Assembly: GCA_947446865.1 (NCBI GenBank)
Contig: CANFHX010000029.1
Span: 1 to 35,317 of the forward strand
Length of the DNA: 35,317 bases
Reading direction: 5' to 3'
Origin: Flavobacteriaceae bacterium
GTDB taxonomy: Bacteria; Bacteroidota; Bacteroidia; Flavobacteriales; Flavobacteriaceae
The notes under the pieces were generated by a model that saw only the letters and a program-made list of their open reading frames with translations, did not search any database and had not been told where the DNA came from. Each line of letters begins with the position of its first letter. Positions within the stretch are counted from its first letter, which is position 1. This document shows, piece by piece, positions 18,637 through 25,747 of this stretch. The position numbers were made by a program, and so were the translations under genes.

Positions 18637-20025
18637 TTATTGTTTTTTAGCAATTTGAGCCATCAATTCGGCTTCGGCAACTAATTTACCATTTGCGTAA
18701 GCATTGGCTTGCATGTGACAAATTCCTCTTCGGATTGGAGTAATTAAATCACATTTAAATATTAAGGTATCGCCTGGCAATACTTTATGTTTGAATTTAA
18801 CATTATCAATTTTCATGAAATACGTTAAATAATTCTCTGGATCTGGAACGGTACTCAAAACTAATATCCCCCCCGATTGTGCCATTGCTTCTACAATTAA
18901 AACCCCTGGCATTACTGGTGCATCTGGAAAATGTCCCACAAAGAAATTTTCATTCATGGTTACATTTTTCATTCCAACAACATGTGTACTAGACATTTCA
19001 ATGATTCTATCAATCAATAAAAATGGTGGTCTGTGTGGCAAGATATTCATAATTTGGTGAATATCCATCAAAGGAGGCAAATTTAAATCATAAACGGGAA
19101 TATGATTCTTTTGCTCAATTTTAATAATCTTAGCCATTTTTTTAGCAAACTGCGTGTTTACATAATGTCCTGGCTTATTGGCAATTACTTTTCCTTTGAT
19201 TCGAATTCCTATTAAAGCTAAATCGCCAATTACATCTAGCAATTTATGACGTGCTGCTTCGTTGGGATAATGCAAGGTAAGGTTATCCAAAATTCCGTTT
19301 TCTTTAACAGCAATATGGTCTTTTCCAAATGCTTTTTTAAGATTCTCCATAGTTTCTGGCGAAATCTCTTTATCTACATAAACTATTGCATTGTTTAAAT
19401 CACCACCTTTTATCAAACCGTCATTTAATAAACTTTCTAATTCGTGTAAGAAACTAAATGTTCTAGCATCGGATATTTCAGTTTTAAAATCAGCAATATT
19501 TTTTAGAGTCGCATTTTGAGTTCCTAATACTTTAGTACCAAAATCAACCATTGCAGTTACCTGATAATCATCGGATGGCATTACAATAATTTCGCTTCCT
19601 GTTGCTTCATCTACAAAAGAAATAACTTCTTTTACAACATAATATTTACGTTCCGCATCTTGTTCAGCTATACCAACTTTTTCAATAGCTTCAACAAAGA
19701 ATTTAGAAGACCCATCCATAATAGGTGGTTCGGATTCGTTTAATTCTATGATAACATTATCAACATCCAAACCTACAAAAGCGGCTAAAACGTGCTCTGA
19801 AGTTTGAATTTTAACACCTAGTTTTTCTAAGTTTGTTCCGCGTTGTGTATTCACTACATAGTTAGCATCTGCTTCTATAATAGGGCTTCCTTCTAAATCA
19901 ACTCTTACAAAAGTAAAACCGTTGTTAATTGGAGCTGGTTTAAAAGTCATTGTAACTTCTTTTCCAGTATGTAATCCAACACCTTTAAGTGAAATTTCAC
20001 TTTGGATGGTTTTTTGCTTTACCAT
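18637..20025 (-). CDS. lpxC/fabZ: Bifunctional UDP-3-O-acyl-GlcNAc deacetylase / 3-hydroxyacyl-ACP dehydratase
   Basis: This 462-residue fusion joins two enzymes competing for the same hydroxyacyl pool. Residues 1 to about 305 are LpxC, the zinc deacetylase committing UDP-GlcNAc to lipid A. Its zinc ligands appear as TSEHVLAAF (His78) and RHKLLD (His260 and Asp264), with a further active-site histidine in KPGHYVN (His287). Residues from about 315 are FabZ, dehydrating 3-hydroxyacyl-ACP in fatty acid synthesis. It has LPHRPPFLLIDR at 329-340 and the catalytic GHFPDAPVMPGVLIVEAMAQ (His365 and Glu379). The fusion is a known feature of Bacteroidota and a good taxonomic marker. It is the second gene of the lipid A operon. 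Confidence 0.97.
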   Translation of the reverse strand: MVKQKTIQSEISLKGVGLHTGKEVTMTFKPAPINNGFTFVRVDLEGSPIIEADANYVVNTQRGTNLEKLGVKIQTSEHVLAAFVGLDVDNVIIELNESEPPIMDGSSKFFVEAIEKVGIAEQDAERKYYVVKEVISFVDEATGSEIIVMPSDDYQVTAMVDFGTKVLGTQNATLKNIADFKTEISDARTFSFLHELESLLNDGLIKGGDLNNAIVYVDKEISPETMENLKKAFGKDHIAVKENGILDNLTLHYPNEAARHKLLDVIGDLALIGIRIKGKVIANKPGHYVNTQFAKKMAKIIKIEQKNHIPVYDLNLPPLMDIHQIMNILPHRPPFLLIDRIIEMSSTHVVGMKNVTMNENFFVGHFPDAPVMPGVLIVEAMAQSGGILVLSTVPDPENYLTYFMKIDNVKFKHKVLPGDTLIFKCDLITPIRRGICHMQANAYANGKLVAEAELMAQIAKKQ

Positions 20026-20049
20026 AATTTTAAACTATTTATTATATTT

Positions 20050-21069
20050 TTATTCTAATTTCTTTTTTAATGCGTCCAGATCATTTACAATTTTTGGAAA
20101 GTTTCTAAAATGAACAAATGATTTGCTAAAATCGCCATAATTAAATGCTGGTGATCCTTGTACAATCTCACCATCTTTAAGGGATTTACCAATACCCGAT
20201 TGCGCTTGAATTCTCACATTATCACCAATTGTGATATGTCCAGCAACTCCTACTTGTCCTCCAATCATACAGTTTTTACCAATTTTGGAAGATCCTGCAA
20301 TACCGGTTTGAGCAGCAATTACGGTATTTTCACCTATTTCTACATTATGCGCAATTTGTATTTGATTGTCTAATTTTACTCCTTTTCTAATAATGGTAGA
20401 CCCCATAGTGGCTCTATCAATAGTAGTACAAGAACCAATTTCAACATCGTCTTCTAAAATAACGTTTCCAATTTGCGGAATTTTGCTGTACGTTCCATCT
20501 TCTAAAGGTGCAAATCCGAATCCGTCGGAACCTACAATAACACCCGAATGAATAACGCAATTATTTCCTATTTCGGTTTCTGAATAAATTCGAACACCTG
20601 CAAAGAATAAACAATTATCCCCAATTATTACATTGTCACCAATAAAGGTATTTGGATAAATTTTTACATTATTACCAATTTTTACATTCTTTCCCACATA
20701 ACAAAAACTCCCTAAATACAAGTCGTCCCCATAGGTTACATTTTCTGAAAGTACCGATGGTTGTTCTATTCCAGATTTCATCAACTTAACTTGGTTGTAG
20801 TATTCTAAAAGTTTGGAAAAAGATTGGTAGGCATCTTCTACTTTTATCAAAGTAGTTGAAATAGGTTGCTCTGGCTCAAAACTTTTGTTAACAATAGTAA
20901 TGGTAGCCTGGGTAGAATAGATATAATTTTGGTATTTTGGATTCGACAAAAAAGTAAGCGATCCAAGAGAACCTTCTTCTATTTTTGCCAATTTATAAAC
21001 TTCTGCATTAGGGTTTCCCACAACTTCTCCGTCTAATATCCCCGCAATTTGTTCTGCTGTAAATTTCAT
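20050..21069 (-). CDS. lpxD: UDP-3-O-(3-hydroxyacyl)glucosamine N-acyltransferase (canonical LpxD)
   Basis: LpxD adds the N-linked 3-hydroxyacyl chain to UDP-3-O-acyl-glucosamine, the third step of lipid A synthesis. The 339-residue protein has the uridine-binding N-terminal domain with TFLSNPKY (Phe40 and Tyr46). A long hexapeptide beta-helix follows, then a C-terminal helix. VGSDGFGFAP lies at 179-188, the catalytic histidine is in QIQIAHNVEIG (His241) and the second conserved histidine is in GVAGHITIGD (His278). Of the three LpxD-family proteins in this window it keeps all canonical features and heads the lpxD-lpxC/fabZ-lpxA order, so it is the best candidate for the housekeeping enzyme. 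Confidence 0.95.
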   Translation of the reverse strand: MKFTAEQIAGILDGEVVGNPNAEVYKLAKIEEGSLGSLTFLSNPKYQNYIYSTQATITIVNKSFEPEQPISTTLIKVEDAYQSFSKLLEYYNQVKLMKSGIEQPSVLSENVTYGDDLYLGSFCYVGKNVKIGNNVKIYPNTFIGDNVIIGDNCLFFAGVRIYSETEIGNNCVIHSGVIVGSDGFGFAPLEDGTYSKIPQIGNVILEDDVEIGSCTTIDRATMGSTIIRKGVKLDNQIQIAHNVEIGENTVIAAQTGIAGSSKIGKNCMIGGQVGVAGHITIGDNVRIQAQSGIGKSLKDGEIVQGSPAFNYGDFSKSFVHFRNFPKIVNDLDALKKKLE

Positions 21070-21152
21070 TTACTTAAATTATATTTTCCATCTTAACTTG
21101 ATAGAACTGGTATTGTTTTTCTTTTCCTGCAAAATTGCTCCTTACCTTACTG

Positions 21153-21160
21153 CAAAAATA
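21153..21160 (-). promoter_or_regulatory. Candidate -7 box of the lipid A operon
   Basis: TATTTTTG on the minus strand fits TAnnTTTG and lies 84 bases before the lpxD ATG, just beyond the 3' end of the HD-domain gene. It would give a leader of about 77 bases. No upstream TTG at the usual distance. Confidence 0.4.
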
Positions 21161-21178
21161 TAAAATTAAATTTAAACA

Positions 21179-22414
21179 CTAGGTATCTAATAACACTTTT
21201 GGAAAACAGATGAAATATTTGGTAACTGCTTTAGAAAGAGCTCTTACCTGTAATTGATCCGAAGAATCTACTAAATTTTCAATAGCACCATCTTTTTTCA
21301 AGATACTTATAGGCTCACTTTCTTTATTATATGCCTGATTTTTAAGTTTTCCTTTAAATACAAAATAGGCTGCTTCTTTGTCGGAAATAGAATACAAAGC
21401 CATTAGTTTATTTTTATAATCGGCTAATTTTTCAGTGTCGGCTTTTTCATCCAATAGAATTATCTTTAATAAATCGCGATTAATAATCATTTTGCTTAAA
21501 GAACTTAACACAAAATCCGAGTGAAATTGCCAAGATTTTATTGCTCCCAAAACATCGTAATCGTCAAGTAATGCAAAGATTCGCAATGCATCTTCATCAA
21601 AGGAAACCATGGTTATTTTGTTATTTAAAAAGAACGAAAGTGGCTCACTACAAGGTAAAACAATCCCTTTTTGCGTTAACTCTTTGGCTCTTTTCAAAAT
21701 TTTAGTTAAGGTCATTTCGGCAACCACCGAAGTTTTGTGAAGATAAGCTTGCCAATACATTAACCTTCTGGAAACCAAGAATTTTTCTACTGAATAAATT
21801 CCTTTTTCTTCCACCACTAATACATCGTCTTGCACATTCATCATCTGAATCAATCGATCACTGTTGATATTTCCTTCGGCAACGCCACTATAAAAACTAT
21901 CGCGTTTCAAATAATCCATCCGGTCCATATCTAGTTGACTAGAAATTAATTGCAGCATGAATTTTCGGTGGTATTCTCCTTTAAAAATTTGAATGGCTAA
22001 ATCTAATTTTCCTTCAAATTCTTCGTTCAAAGCATTCATGAATTTTAGGGAAATTTCTTCATGGTGCACTTCTTCTACAATGCTGTGTTCCATGGCATGA
22101 CTAAAAGGCCCATGACCAATATCGTGCAACAAAATGGCAACATAAAGTGCATTTTCTTCTTCGTTGGAAATAGCAACACCTTTAAAACGTAAAGTTTGTA
22201 CTGCTTTTTGCATAATATGCATGCAACCTACAGCGTGATGAAATCTTGTATGGTGTGCTCCAGGATATACTAAATAGGACATTCCCATTTGGGAAATTCT
22301 CCGTAAGCGTTGGAAATAAGGGTGTTGTATTAAATCGTAAATTAAAGTATTGGGAATGGTAATAAAACCATAAATGGGGTCGTTAAAAATCTTAAGTTTA
22401 TTAGTAGCACTCAC
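21179..22414 (-). CDS. HD-domain phosphohydrolase
   Basis: This 411-residue cytoplasmic protein belongs to the HD superfamily of metal-dependent phosphohydrolases (COG1078, dGTPase-like). The N-terminal signature DPIYGFITIP and the metal-site residues are present: a histidine in TRFHHAVG (about 59-60), then ILLHDIGHGPFSH with His97-Asp98. Relatives include deoxynucleotide triphosphohydrolases and SAMHD1-like proteins, but the substrate of this bacterial branch is unsettled. The start is GTG at 22414, consistent with conserved residues beginning soon after and a promoter box just upstream. It is co-directional with lpxD (109 bases away), although lpxD seems to have its own promoter. Confidence 0.88.
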   Translation of the reverse strand: MSATNKLKIFNDPIYGFITIPNTLIYDLIQHPYFQRLRRISQMGMSYLVYPGAHHTRFHHAVGCMHIMQKAVQTLRFKGVAISNEEENALYVAILLHDIGHGPFSHAMEHSIVEEVHHEEISLKFMNALNEEFEGKLDLAIQIFKGEYHRKFMLQLISSQLDMDRMDYLKRDSFYSGVAEGNINSDRLIQMMNVQDDVLVVEEKGIYSVEKFLVSRRLMYWQAYLHKTSVVAEMTLTKILKRAKELTQKGIVLPCSEPLSFFLNNKITMVSFDEDALRIFALLDDYDVLGAIKSWQFHSDFVLSSLSKMIINRDLLKIILLDEKADTEKLADYKNKLMALYSISDKEAAYFVFKGKLKNQAYNKESEPISILKKDGAIENLVDSSDQLQVRALSKAVTKYFICFPKVLLDT

Positions 22415-22436
22415 AAAGGAACTATTTTAGTTTACA

Positions 22437-22463
22437 CAAATATAGTCAATTTTTGAAAAACAA
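22437..22463 (-). promoter_or_regulatory. Probable promoter of the HD-domain gene
   Basis: TATATTTG (22444-22437, minus) matches TAnnTTTG, with a TTG 16 bases upstream (22463-22461), slightly closer than the usual 17-23. The box ends 22 bases before the GTG start. Confidence 0.5.
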
Positions 22464-22674
22464 AAAAATGTATGATTTAGGCGGAACTATTGATTTATAT
22501 TTAAAAAAAATAAATATTTAAATTCCATCCTTAATTAATTAAAATACAGTGAATTTAAGGTAAAATGGCCTTTAGATAAAAGCTATATAAATAAATTTTA
22601 ACTATTAGTTTAACATTCCTGTCTACTCAAATAAAGAATTAACAATTCTAAAACCTAATTATTTGAAAATAACC

Positions 22675-22682
22675 TATTTTTG
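22675..22682 (+). promoter_or_regulatory. Candidate -7 box of the third LpxD-family gene
   Basis: TATTTTTG fits TAnnTTTG; the ATG follows 138 bases later, implying a long leader. No TTG at the right distance, so this is tentative. Confidence 0.35.
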
Positions 22683-22820
22683 CTTATTGTTATTTTTTTT
22701 TAAAGCAAATTATCCTTTTTATTAGAAGTCATTAACTTAATGATAAAATGCAAAATTCATAAATGCTACTATTTAAAAATAAATAACTTAATTTGAATAT
22801 TATTAATTACCCCAAATCAA

Positions 22821-23810
22821 ATGAAAAATTACTCTGTAGAATACATTAATAACATTGTAAAAGGAACAATTATTGGACAAACTACCTTTTCAATAACTGC
22901 TCCCGAACAATTAGAATTGGCTAAAGAAACTGAAATTTCTTTTATTGGAAATAAAAAATACGAAAAACTTTGGCAAAATTCTAAAGCATGTGCAGCAATT
23001 GTAAATGAAGACATTTCTATTGAACCTGGAGATAACAAAGTCTTTATAAAAGTAAAAAATGCCGATTTGGCAATGTCCTTAGTTTTAGAATTGTTTGCCC
23101 CTGCCCCACCTCAATTTGCCTTTGAGATACACCCAACAGCGGTTGTAGATGCTTCTGCAAAAATTGGAGTTGGAGCTAGAATTGGTGCCAACGTTTATAT
23201 TGGTCCTAATGTAGTGTTGGGAGAAAATGTAACCATTTACCCTAACGCAACCATTTTAGACGAATGTACTATAGGTAAAAATACGATTATTTGGTCTGGA
23301 GTTGTAGTTCGTGAGCGATGTCATGTTGGTGCTTATTGTATTTTGCATCCAAACTGCACTATTGGTGCTGATGGATTCGGATTTAGACCATGTCCAGAAA
23401 GAGGATTAGTAAAAATCCCTCAAATTGGAAATGTGATTTTGGGAAACAATGTAGAAATTGGAGCCAATTCATCTGTAGATAGAGGTAAATTTAGCTCTAC
23501 AATATTAGGCGATGGTTGCAAAATTGATAATCTTGTTCAAATAGGGCACAATAGCATCTTAGGTAAATATTGTATAATGGCAGGAAATAGTGGTCTTGCA
23601 GGATCGGTTACCCTTGGAAATGGAGTAATTATTGGAGGCAGTGCTTCTATAAAAGACCATTTAACTTTAGGTGACGGCGTGATTATTGGAGCTGGCTCAG
23701 GGGTTGCTGCTGATGTTCCGGCAGGCAAAACAATGCTTGGTTATCCAGCGGTAGAAGCTCGAACTGCTTTAAAACAATGGGCTATATTAAAACGTATGGC
23801 GGCACAATAA
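22821..23810 (+). CDS. Third LpxD-family UDP-3-O-acylglucosamine N-acyltransferase
   Basis: The 329-residue protein has the LpxD layout: an N-terminal uridine-binding domain with SFIGNKKY (Phe41 and Tyr47), then a hexapeptide beta-helix from about 104 to 310. It keeps IGADGFGFRP at 181-190, the catalytic histidine in LVQIGHNSILG (His243) and the second histidine in SIKDHLTLGD (His280). It thus retains every residue I associate with LpxD activity, yet is clearly different in sequence from the operon copy. It is transcribed alone, on the opposite strand, with a long leader. It may be an LpxD isozyme with another acyl-chain preference or expression condition, as known for Francisella LpxD1/LpxD2; this is inference. 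Confidence 0.88.
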   Translation: MKNYSVEYINNIVKGTIIGQTTFSITAPEQLELAKETEISFIGNKKYEKLWQNSKACAAIVNEDISIEPGDNKVFIKVKNADLAMSLVLELFAPAPPQFAFEIHPTAVVDASAKIGVGARIGANVYIGPNVVLGENVTIYPNATILDECTIGKNTIIWSGVVVRERCHVGAYCILHPNCTIGADGFGFRPCPERGLVKIPQIGNVILGNNVEIGANSSVDRGKFSSTILGDGCKIDNLVQIGHNSILGKYCIMAGNSGLAGSVTLGNGVIIGGSASIKDHLTLGDGVIIGAGSGVAADVPAGKTMLGYPAVEARTALKQWAILKRMAAQ

Positions 23811-23853
23811 GTTATGAAAGCGTAACTAAATTTATCTTATCAACTCACTTCTG

Positions 23854-23922
23854 TTGGAATACTGGAAGCCTATTTACCATCACAAATACTTCCGGAGTAA
23901 CTTCCAATCGTTTTTTTTTTTT
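23854..23922 (+). terminator. Probable terminator after the third LpxD gene
   Basis: TTGGAA, TACT and GGAAG (23854-23868) pair, with small bulges, with CTTCC, AGTA and TTCCAA (23889-23907). Three bases later comes a run of twelve Ts (23911-23922). The stem is interrupted, but stem plus T run in the right place is convincing. Confidence 0.6.
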
Positions 23923-23928
23923 GCATAA

Positions 23929-23972
23929 TAACCGCAAATTCATCAAATAAAATATTTGCGAATTTGCGGTTA
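23929..23972. repeat. TTTGCG-family palindrome, copy 1
   Basis: TAACCGCAAATTC (23929-23941) is the perfect reverse complement of GAATTTGCGGTTA (23960-23972). The right side reads TTTGCGAATTTGCGGTTAAA, nearly identical to the sequence before murB at 30929-30950. It lies between convergent genes and lacks a T run of its own. Confidence 0.65.
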
Positions 23973-23992
23973 AATAATAAAATTTCTATCTA

Positions 23993-25498
23993 CTAAAAGA
24001 AACCTAATTTGTTTTTGTTGTAAGAAATCAACATGTTTTTAGTTTGACGGTAATGGTCTAACATCATTTTGTGATTTTCTCTTCCAATACCTGATTGTTT
24101 GTATCCTCCAAATGGAGCACCTGCTGGATATGCATGGTATTGATTTACCCAAACTCTACCCGCTTGAATCGCTCTTGGCACTTGGTATAACTCATGAGCA
24201 TCACGTGTCCAAACTCCTGCACCTAAACCATACATAGTATCGTTAGCAATTTCTAAAGCTTCTTCGGTAGTTTTAAAAGTAGTAACGGCTAAAACTGGTC
24301 CGAAAATTTCTTCTTGAAAAATTCTCATTTTGTTGTGTCCTTTAAAAAGTGTTGGTTGAATGTAAAAACCACCTTCTAAATCACCGCCTAAATGGTTCAC
24401 ATCACCACCACAAAGTAGCTCAGCTCCTTCTTCTTTTCCTAATTTTATGTAAGAAAGAATTTTATCTTTTTGAATTTGAGATGCTTGCGCTCCCATCATC
24501 ACTGTTGCATCTAACGGGCTTCCAACTTTAATTGCTTTTACTCTTTCTAAAACTCTTTCGATAAATTTATCGTAAATATCTTCATGAATTAACAATCTAG
24601 ATGGACAGGTACAAACTTCCCCTTGATTGAAAGCAAAAAGAACAGCACCTTCAATAGCTTTATCTAAAAAGGCATCGTCTTCATCCATAACCGATTTGAA
24701 GAAAATATTAGGAGATTTTCCGCCTAATTCTAAAGTTACTGGAATAATATTTTCGGTAGCATATTGCATTACCATTCTACCAGTAGCAGTTGATCCTGTA
24801 AAGGCCGCTTTAGAAACTTTAGGATTGGTTACCAAAGTTCTTCCTAATTCAGCACCAAAACCATTAACAACATTGATTACACCTGGAGGAAGTAAATCTC
24901 CAATAATTTCCATCAATACCATAATAGAAATTGGAGTACTTTCTGCTGGTTTAAGAACCACACAGTTTCCTGCCGCAAGAGCTGGAGCAAGTTTCCAAAC
25001 TGCCATTAATATTGGGAAATTCCAAGGAATGATTTGTGCTATAACCCCTAGAGGCTCATTGATAATTATTGAAACCGTGTCTTTGTCTAATTCATTAATT
25101 GAACCTTCCTCAGCACGAATAACACTTGCAAAATAACGGAAATGATCTACTGCTAACGGAATATCTGCATTAAGAGTTTCTCTAACAGCTTTACCGTTAT
25201 CTAGAGTTTCTACAATTGCAATGTGCTCTAAATTTGCCTCAATTCTATCAGCAATTTTATTTAAAATATTGCTTCTTTCAGTAGCCGAAGTTTGACTCCA
25301 AGTTTTAAATGCTTCATGTGCAGCATCTACAGCCAGTTCAACATCTAATTTAGTAGAATGTGCTGCTTTAGCCAATAATTTTCCATCAATAGGTGAAACT
25401 ACTTCGAAATACAAGCCTGTTGCAGGTGCAGTCCATGTTCCGTTGATGTAATTATCATACTTTTCTCTTAATTGTGGTCTTTGAATTAAATTGCTCAT
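23993..25498 (-). CDS. NAD(P)-dependent aldehyde dehydrogenase (AldB/ExaC type)
   Basis: This 501-residue enzyme oxidises an aldehyde, probably a short aliphatic one such as acetaldehyde, to the acid. Motifs: IIPWNFPI at 156-163 in the cofactor-binding region, FTGSTATGR at 233-241, the general base in LELGGKSPN (Glu257), and [11 protein letters not shown] at 291-301, where alignment to classical enzymes makes Cys296 the nucleophile. The EVCTCPSR form is typical of the AldB/ExaC acetaldehyde dehydrogenases. It is a single gene with its own promoter box and a striking pair of direct repeats upstream (25551-25581). The AraC-type regulator or DUF779 gene that I recall near such genes is not in this window. 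Confidence 0.93.
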   Translation of the reverse strand: MSNLIQRPQLREKYDNYINGTWTAPATGLYFEVVSPIDGKLLAKAAHSTKLDVELAVDAAHEAFKTWSQTSATERSNILNKIADRIEANLEHIAIVETLDNGKAVRETLNADIPLAVDHFRYFASVIRAEEGSINELDKDTVSIIINEPLGVIAQIIPWNFPILMAVWKLAPALAAGNCVVLKPAESTPISIMVLMEIIGDLLPPGVINVVNGFGAELGRTLVTNPKVSKAAFTGSTATGRMVMQYATENIIPVTLELGGKSPNIFFKSVMDEDDAFLDKAIEGAVLFAFNQGEVCTCPSRLLIHEDIYDKFIERVLERVKAIKVGSPLDATVMMGAQASQIQKDKILSYIKLGKEEGAELLCGGDVNHLGGDLEGGFYIQPTLFKGHNKMRIFQEEIFGPVLAVTTFKTTEEALEIANDTMYGLGAGVWTRDAHELYQVPRAIQAGRVWVNQYHAYPAGAPFGGYKQSGIGRENHKMMLDHYRQTKNMLISYNKNKLGFF

Positions 25499-25521
25499 AT
25501 TTTTAGTTTTTTTGATTCATT

Positions 25522-25529
25522 CAAAAGTA
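25522..25529 (-). promoter_or_regulatory. Candidate -7 box of the aldehyde dehydrogenase gene
   Basis: TACTTTTG on the minus strand matches TAnnTTTG and lies 24 bases before the ATG. There is no TTG at 17-23 bases, which fits a promoter that needs an activator; the direct repeats at 25551-25581 lie just upstream. Confidence 0.45.
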
Positions 25530-25550
25530 GTCACCTTCTTTAATAAAAAG

Positions 25551-25581
25551 TAGCACAAAAAAATCATTTTATAGCACAAAA
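25551..25581 (-). promoter_or_regulatory. Paired TAGCACAAAA repeats, candidate operator
   Basis: Two identical ten-base copies of TAGCACAAAA (25551-25560 and 25572-25581) are spaced 21 bases start to start, about two helical turns. They lie 22 to 52 bases upstream of the aldehyde dehydrogenase -7 box. Same-face direct repeats at this spacing are typical for AraC-type activators, but the regulator is not identified. Confidence 0.5.
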
Positions 25582-25714
25582 TTGTTAAGAGTGAAATTAT
25601 TATATCCATTATTTATAGATATCAAAAAAATATTACTAATTTATAATCATATTATCAATTTAAAAGAAATAATTATTTGATGTAAATATATTTTAATGTA
25701 AATGCAACAATACT

Positions 25715-25722
25715 TATCTTTG
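25715..25722 (+). promoter_or_regulatory. Candidate -7 box of pheT
   Basis: TATCTTTG fits TAnnTTTG exactly and ends 25 bases before the pheT ATG. The upstream TTG element is not evident. Confidence 0.45.
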
Positions 25723-25747
25723 ACGTCTCAAATATTATTCGAATACC

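Larger units (their letters stand above)
22415..22820. other. AT-rich divergent intergenic region, HD gene to third LpxD gene
   Basis: This 406-base stretch has no supportable gene. It holds a promoter box for each divergent neighbour (22437-22444 minus, 22675-22682 plus). The plus-strand gene would have a leader of roughly 130 bases, unusually long beside the short leaders elsewhere in this window. A weak inverted pair, TTTGCTT and AAAGCAAA, flanks a T-rich tract near 22679-22711. I see no riboswitch that I recognise. Confidence 0.5.

Noticed and set aside
22415..22820. A riboswitch or small RNA in the long leader of the third LpxD gene
   Set aside because: Very AT-rich, no stable stem of convincing length and no family I recognise; kept only as a long leader.
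23911..23922. Poly-T run as a phase-variable tract
   Set aside because: It lies after a stem between convergent genes, so a terminator explains it; it is not in a coding region or promoter.
24627..25136. A 169-codon plus-strand open frame
   Set aside because: Antisense to the well-supported aldehyde dehydrogenase gene; no recognisable domain or start context.
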